A stretch of DNA of 64,000 bases from Stappia sp. 28M-7 (GTDB lineage Bacteria; Pseudomonadota; Alphaproteobacteria; Rhizobiales; Stappiaceae). Positions 59,052 to 64,000 of the stretch are shown here, one piece after another. Below the pieces are notes generated by a model that saw only the letters and a program-made list of their open reading frames with translations, was not told the origin of the DNA and ran no database searches. The first letter of the stretch is position 1, and each line of letters begins with the position of its first letter. Made by a program: the position numbers and the translations under genes. The stretch lies in the NCBI RefSeq assembly GCF_014252955.1, contig NZ_JACMIA010000001.1, positions 2,502,258 to 2,566,257 of the forward strand, given 5' to 3'.

Positions 59052-61124
59052 ATGACCACCGAGAACGATCTCTTCGAAGCCGGCGGTGCGCCCGCCCCCG
59101 TCAGCAAGGGTCCGCAGGCCGACCCGGCTGTGCGCCCCGCCTCGAGCGCGCCGGCCGCCCGCCGCAGCGCGCCGGCCCGGGCCGAACGGGGCGACGGCTC
59201 CGACTACACGGCAGAGCATATCGAGGTGCTGGAAGGGCTGGAGCCGGTGCGCCGGCGGCCCGGCATGTATATCGGCGGCACCGACGAGCGCGCCCTGCAC
59301 CATCTCTTTGCCGAGGTCATCGACAACTCGATGGACGAGGCGGTCGCCGGCCATGCCAGCTGGATCGAGGTGATGCTGGCAGCCGACGGCAGCCTGACCG
59401 TCGTCGACAACGGCCGCGGCATTCCGGTCGACCCGCATCCCAAGCATCGCGACAAGTCCGCGCTCGAGGTCATCATGACCACGCTGCACGCGGGCGGTAA
59501 GTTCGACAGCAAGGTCTACGAGACGTCCGGCGGCCTGCACGGCGTCGGCGTCTCCGTGGTCAACGCCCTGTCGCAGGAACTGACCGTGGAGGTCGCCCGC
59601 GCCCGCAAGCTCTACCGCCAGGTGTTCCGCCGCGGCGTGCCGGCCGGCCCGCTGGAATGCGTCGGCGACGTGCAGAACCGGCGCGGCACCCTGGTGCGCT
59701 TCGTTCCCGACGAGCAGATCTTCGGCAAGGGCGCGGCCTTCAAGGCGGCGCGCCTGTTCAAGATGGCGCGCTCCAAGGCCTATCTCTTCTCCGGCGTCGA
59801 GATCCGCTGGCGCTGCGATCCGGCGGTCGCCGAGCGGGAGGGCGTCGAGGCGGAAGCCACCTTCCACTTTCCCGGCGGGCTTCGCGACTATCTCCAGGAC
59901 GCACTCGGCAAGGAGCGCCGCGTCATCGACGACACCTTCGCCGGGCGCACCCGCGAGACCGGCCGCCACGGCGCCGTCGAGTGGGCCGTGACCTGGTTCG
60001 CCGGCGACGGCTTCATCAATTCCTATTGCAACACCGTGCCGACCCCCGAGGGCGGCACGCACGAGGCGGGCCTGCGCTATGCCCTGCTGCGCGGGCTCAA
60101 GGCCTATGCCGAGCTGACCGGCAACAAGAAGGCGGCCGTCATCACCGGCGACGACATCGTCACCTCGGCCGGCGCCATGCTGTCCGTCTTCATCCGCGAG
60201 CCGGAATTCGTCGGCCAGACCAAGGACAAGCTGGCGACCTCCGAGGCGACCCGCATCGTCGAGACCGCCGTGCGCGATGCCTTCGACCACTGGCTCACCG
60301 CCTCGCCGAACCAGGCCAACAAGCTGCTGGAATGGGTGATCGACCGCGCCGACGAGCGCCTGCGCCGCCGCCAGGAAAAGGACGTCGCCCGCAAGACCGC
60401 GGTGCGCAAGCTTCGCCTGCCGGGCAAGCTCGCCGACTGCGCCTCCAACCAGGCGGCCGGCTCGGAACTGTTCATCGTCGAGGGCGATTCGGCCGGCGGC
60501 TCCGCCAAGCAGGCCCGCAACCGGCTCAACCAGGCCGTCCTGCCCCTGCGCGGCAAGATCCTCAACGTCGCCAGCGCCGGGCGCGACAAGTTCGTCGCCA
60601 ACCAGCAGCTCGCCGACCTGATCCAGGCGCTCGGCTGCGGCACGGGCAAGACCTATCGCGATGCCGACCTTCGCTACGAGAAGGTGGTGATCATGACCGA
60701 CGCCGACGTCGACGGCGCCCATATCGCCTCGCTGCTGATCACCTTCTTCTACCGCGAGATGCCGGAGCTGATCCGCAACGGCCACCTGTACCTCGCCAAC
60801 CCGCCGCTCTACCGGCTGACCCAGGGCGGGCGCACGCTCTATGCGCGCGACGATGCCCACAAGGACGCGCTGCTCGCCCGCGAGTTCAAGGGCAATGCCA
60901 AGGTCGACATCGGCCGCTTCAAGGGCCTCGGCGAGATGCTTCCCGCCCAGCTCAAGGAGACGACGATGGATCCGAAGAAGCGCAGTCTGCTGCGCGTCGA
61001 GATCGACAGTCTCGATCCGGAAGCGACCGGCTCGGCCGTGGAACGGCTGATGGGCAACAAGCCCGAGGCGCGTTTCCAGTTCATCCAGGAGAATGCGCGC
61101 TTCGCCGAGGAGCTCGACATCTAG
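59052..61124 (+). CDS. parE: DNA topoisomerase IV subunit B
   Basis: ATPase subunit of the enzyme that unlinks daughter chromosomes. 690 residues. The first 45 are an Ala/Pro-rich extension. GHKL ATPase motifs follow: EVIDNSMDEA near 89, VVDNGRGIPV near 116 and GLHGVGVSVVNAL near 162. The TOPRIM domain has E477-GDSAGGSAKQARNR and M548-TDADVDGAHI (the catalytic Glu and the metal Asp-x-Asp). The C-terminus ENARFAEELDI is the usual ending, so the gene is complete. parC is not in the window. ParE not GyrB is indicated by the short length and the lack of the GyrB insertion. Confidence 0.95.
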   Translation: MTTENDLFEAGGAPAPVSKGPQADPAVRPASSAPAARRSAPARAERGDGSDYTAEHIEVLEGLEPVRRRPGMYIGGTDERALHHLFAEVIDNSMDEAVAGHASWIEVMLAADGSLTVVDNGRGIPVDPHPKHRDKSALEVIMTTLHAGGKFDSKVYETSGGLHGVGVSVVNALSQELTVEVARARKLYRQVFRRGVPAGPLECVGDVQNRRGTLVRFVPDEQIFGKGAAFKAARLFKMARSKAYLFSGVEIRWRCDPAVAEREGVEAEATFHFPGGLRDYLQDALGKERRVIDDTFAGRTRETGRHGAVEWAVTWFAGDGFINSYCNTVPTPEGGTHEAGLRYALLRGLKAYAELTGNKKAAVITGDDIVTSAGAMLSVFIREPEFVGQTKDKLATSEATRIVETAVRDAFDHWLTASPNQANKLLEWVIDRADERLRRRQEKDVARKTAVRKLRLPGKLADCASNQAAGSELFIVEGDSAGGSAKQARNRLNQAVLPLRGKILNVASAGRDKFVANQQLADLIQALGCGTGKTYRDADLRYEKVVIMTDADVDGAHIASLLITFFYREMPELIRNGHLYLANPPLYRLTQGGRTLYARDDAHKDALLAREFKGNAKVDIGRFKGLGEMLPAQLKETTMDPKKRSLLRVEIDSLDPEATGSAVERLMGNKPEARFQFIQENARFAEELDI

Positions 61125-61140
61125 GGTTGCAAGGTTCTAA

Positions 61141-61196
61141 AGGAGCTCTCGACCGTCCGAAAACGTAAAAAATCGTTTTTCGGCCATACAGCTCCT
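61141..61196 (+). terminator. Nested inverted repeats after parE
   Basis: Outer arms AGGAGCT (61141-61147) and AGCTCCT (61190-61196) enclose an inner stem CCGAAAACG/CGTTTTTCGG (61157-61183, one bulged T) with loop TAAAAAAT. It begins 16 bases past the parE stop. Probably a transcription or mRNA end signal, although the T-rich part is in the arm. Confidence 0.5.
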
Positions 61197-61305
61197 CCAG
61201 TATTGCTGGTGAAAGAGCAGCCCCGGCGAACCGCCGGCAGGTGCCCCGCAACCAGGCCCCTCGACGCCCCGGCGTTCCGGGGCCCAGTCACAGGACGTCG
61301 CAGCA

Positions 61306-62133
61306 GTGCTGAAGGCGATCTTCCACGCCTATCTTCGCCGTCGCCGGCCGCTGCGGGATCACAATTTTCTCGTGCTTCCGCATCTGGGCCTGGCCTATGG
61401 CCGCTGCCCGAACTCGGCGAGCGAAGATATTCGCCACGCCCTTTTGCACCTGACATCGAACACCGAGCAGGACCCGTTCGAGGATGACGGGTTCGACGAT
61501 GGCTTTGACGACGAGTTCGAGGACGATGGCTGCGAAGACGGCTGCCATGATGCGCAAGCCGGCGATGCCTCCGCCTATGCCACCGGCACCCTCGCCTCCT
61601 GGGCGGACGGGCTCAACCTCCTGTCCGGGCGTCAGCTCGTACGCCGTCATCCCGGCGCGCTGGTCTTTTCCGTGGTGCGCGATCCGCTGACCCGGCTTGC
61701 CGCCTGTTTCCACCGCATGCGAACCGAGACCGCGCCGCCCCCCGGCGCCGACCGCGCCTTCCGCCCCGGCGACGATTTCGCCGGCTTCGTTGCGCGCGTG
61801 TGCGCCATGCCGGACTGGAAGAGCCCCAACGCCTACCGCTCGCAGACCGCGATCCTCACCCACAAGGCCCGCCTGCTGCCCTCGCGCGTGCTGCGCCACG
61901 AGACCGGCGAGGCCGACTGGCAGGACCTGCGCTCCGAGCTGTCGCAGGCCTGCGGCGTCGACATCGGCCCGCTCCCGGGCATCCGCGATCCCCATGCCGG
62001 GGCGATTGCCGCCCTGGTGGCCGAGATCGAGCCGGCGCTACGCCTGTCCGTGCGCCGCCGCTATGCGGCCGACTATCGAAACTTCTATGAGGGCACGACG
62101 CTGGCCCTGCCGGTCGTTCCGGCGCACGCCTGA
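61306..62133 (+). CDS. Sulfotransferase-family-2-like protein with acidic insert
   Basis: 275 residues from GTG 61306; ribosome site AGGA is rather far upstream, so the start is uncertain. The fold resembles carbohydrate sulfotransferases of the Golgi type that are common in bacteria: the 3'-phosphate motif is ALVFSVVRDPLTRLAACFHR near 118. The 5'-phosphosulfate loop near 24 (LPHLGLAYGRCPNSASEDIR) is poorly conserved and lacks the usual Lys. Residues 54-82 are an insert of short acidic repeats (DPFEDDGFDDGFDDEFEDDG) with two Cys. Substrate unknown; activity is not assured. Confidence 0.65.
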   Translation: MLKAIFHAYLRRRRPLRDHNFLVLPHLGLAYGRCPNSASEDIRHALLHLTSNTEQDPFEDDGFDDGFDDEFEDDGCEDGCHDAQAGDASAYATGTLASWADGLNLLSGRQLVRRHPGALVFSVVRDPLTRLAACFHRMRTETAPPPGADRAFRPGDDFAGFVARVCAMPDWKSPNAYRSQTAILTHKARLLPSRVLRHETGEADWQDLRSELSQACGVDIGPLPGIRDPHAGAIAALVAEIEPALRLSVRRRYAADYRNFYEGTTLALPVVPAHA

Positions 62134-62199
62134 CATCATGTGCCGCCCCGCATCCGCCAGGCCGCACGGCCGGACGTCAAACCGCAGGAGGACCCGACC

Positions 62200-62595
62200 A
62201 TGACCGCACGTCTCGCCTTCGCTATTGCCGGCCTTGCCGCCTCGCTCATCGTCCTGCCCGTCCTTCCCGTGCGCGCCGACCCGGTGTCGGACATCGTCGC
62301 CGCCCTGCCGGGCGAGCTGCAGGGGCTGACCCGCCTGCCCGGGCCGGAGGGCGCGGGCACCTCTTTCGTCGTCGCCCGCGAGACCTCGCGCGACCGGCTT
62401 TTCGTGCTGCGCGAAGGCAAGGCTCCGGTCGAGGTTTCCGAGGCGGGCGAGCTGGCCGCGCGCGTGGCCGGACTGCGCAGCGAGGCGGACCCGCACGGCG
62501 TCGTCGCCTTCGTCGACATGGGCGACACCACTTATGAGCTGTTTCTGGAAAACGACGATACTGCTGGTTACCTGTTTCAACCGGCAAGTAACTGA
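62200..62595 (+). CDS. Small secreted protein of unknown function
   Basis: 131 residues from ATG 62200, which has AGGAGG eight bases upstream. The signal peptide (LAFAIAGLAASLIVLPVLPV) ends near residue 26 at Arg-Ala before Asp. The mature 105 residues have no cysteine and no motif known to me; VVARETSRDRLFVLREGKAP near 60 and VVAFVDMGDTTYELFLEND near 102 look like beta strands. Likely periplasmic. It lies between the sulfotransferase-like gene and the helicase. Confidence 0.65.
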   Translation: MTARLAFAIAGLAASLIVLPVLPVRADPVSDIVAALPGELQGLTRLPGPEGAGTSFVVARETSRDRLFVLREGKAPVEVSEAGELAARVAGLRSEADPHGVVAFVDMGDTTYELFLENDDTAGYLFQPASN

Positions 62596-62660
62596 CCCGC
62601 GCCGCGTCGGGCGATCCTGAGCGAAATTCTTGGCAAGAACGGTGCTGCGACTGTGTGTCA

Positions 62661-62688
62661 TTGACAATTTATTTTGAAACTGTAGTGT
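62661..62688 (+). promoter_or_regulatory. Promoter candidate for the DEAD-box helicase
   Basis: TTGACA (62661-62666) matches the -35 consensus fully; 16 bases later TAGTGT (62683-62688) is a weaker -10. The predicted leader is about 70 bases. Confidence 0.5.
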
Positions 62689-62761
62689 GCGCGCCAAAGT
62701 GCCAACCCTTCAGGACGCTGTCGGGGCCTGGCTTTCGTCCCTGTCATACCATCAAGGTCAT

Positions 62762-64000
<1,239 letters not shown>

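Noticed and set aside
61646-61660. GTCATCCCGG string in the sulfotransferase-like gene as a further palindromic repeat
   Set aside because: It encodes a conserved-looking Arg-His-Pro-Gly-Ala stretch in frame and lacks the second arm.

Overview
The window is a GC-rich stretch of an alphaproteobacterial chromosome, most likely from the order Hyphomicrobiales (Rhizobiales) and perhaps the Stappiaceae. The evidence is a full 14-subunit nuo (complex I) operon, a PopZ-type polar organiser, an ExoR-like periplasmic regulator, TatABC next to scpAB and serS, ErpA, a DUF815 ATPase, and homologues of two mitochondrial complex I assembly factors. It is a housekeeping region: no phage, transposon, integrase or CRISPR array was seen. 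The genus is inference only.

Layout. 1-10 kb: the 3' part of trmFO (+); then on the minus strand an MscS-type channel and the yajC-secD-secF-(NDUFAF3-like)-(NDUFAF6-like) run; then on the plus strand a DUF815 ATPase and an alpha/beta hydrolase whose start codon lies in a 13-bp hairpin. 10-17 kb (minus): DUF2155 protein, valS, popZ, a TolC-type outer membrane channel and a divergent PIMT-like methyltransferase, several with clear terminators. 17.3-36.7 kb: a small orphan gene (+), then a minus-strand operon reading nuoA-B-C-D-E-F-G-H, a small membrane ORF, nuoI-J-K-L-M-N, birA, rnj, methylmalonyl-CoA epimerase and a DUF1467 protein. 37-38.3 kb: a class D beta-lactamase and two identical tandem tRNA-Asp genes. 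38.4-54 kb (minus): a LytM/NlpD-like lipoprotein, pcm, surE, serS, tatC-B-A, an orphan ABC ATPase, scpB-A, nagZ, a very large SPOR-domain protein, argS and a dGTPase. 54.3-64 kb: erpA and an exonuclease III homologue (+), a cluster of palindromic repeats, two small membrane/secreted unknowns, the ExoR-like gene, a 32-codon membrane micro-ORF, parE, a sulfotransferase-like protein, a secreted unknown and a DEAD-box helicase cut by the window end.

How the genes fit together. Complex I is encoded next to birA and rnj, and homologues of its assembly factors sit with the Sec accessory operon. Several genes serve the envelope and cell cycle: Sec and Tat export, NagZ recycling, SPOR and LytM factors for division, ScpAB and topoisomerase IV for chromosome segregation, and PopZ for polar organisation.

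No wholly new system is evident. The best leads are a hairpin-masked start codon (8900-8952), a birA gene with no standard start codon except a CTG overlapping the nuoN stop, a small membrane ORF inside the nuo operon, a 32-residue membrane ORF with a strong ribosome site upstream of the ExoR-like gene, and three GANTC methylation sites packed in front of parE.
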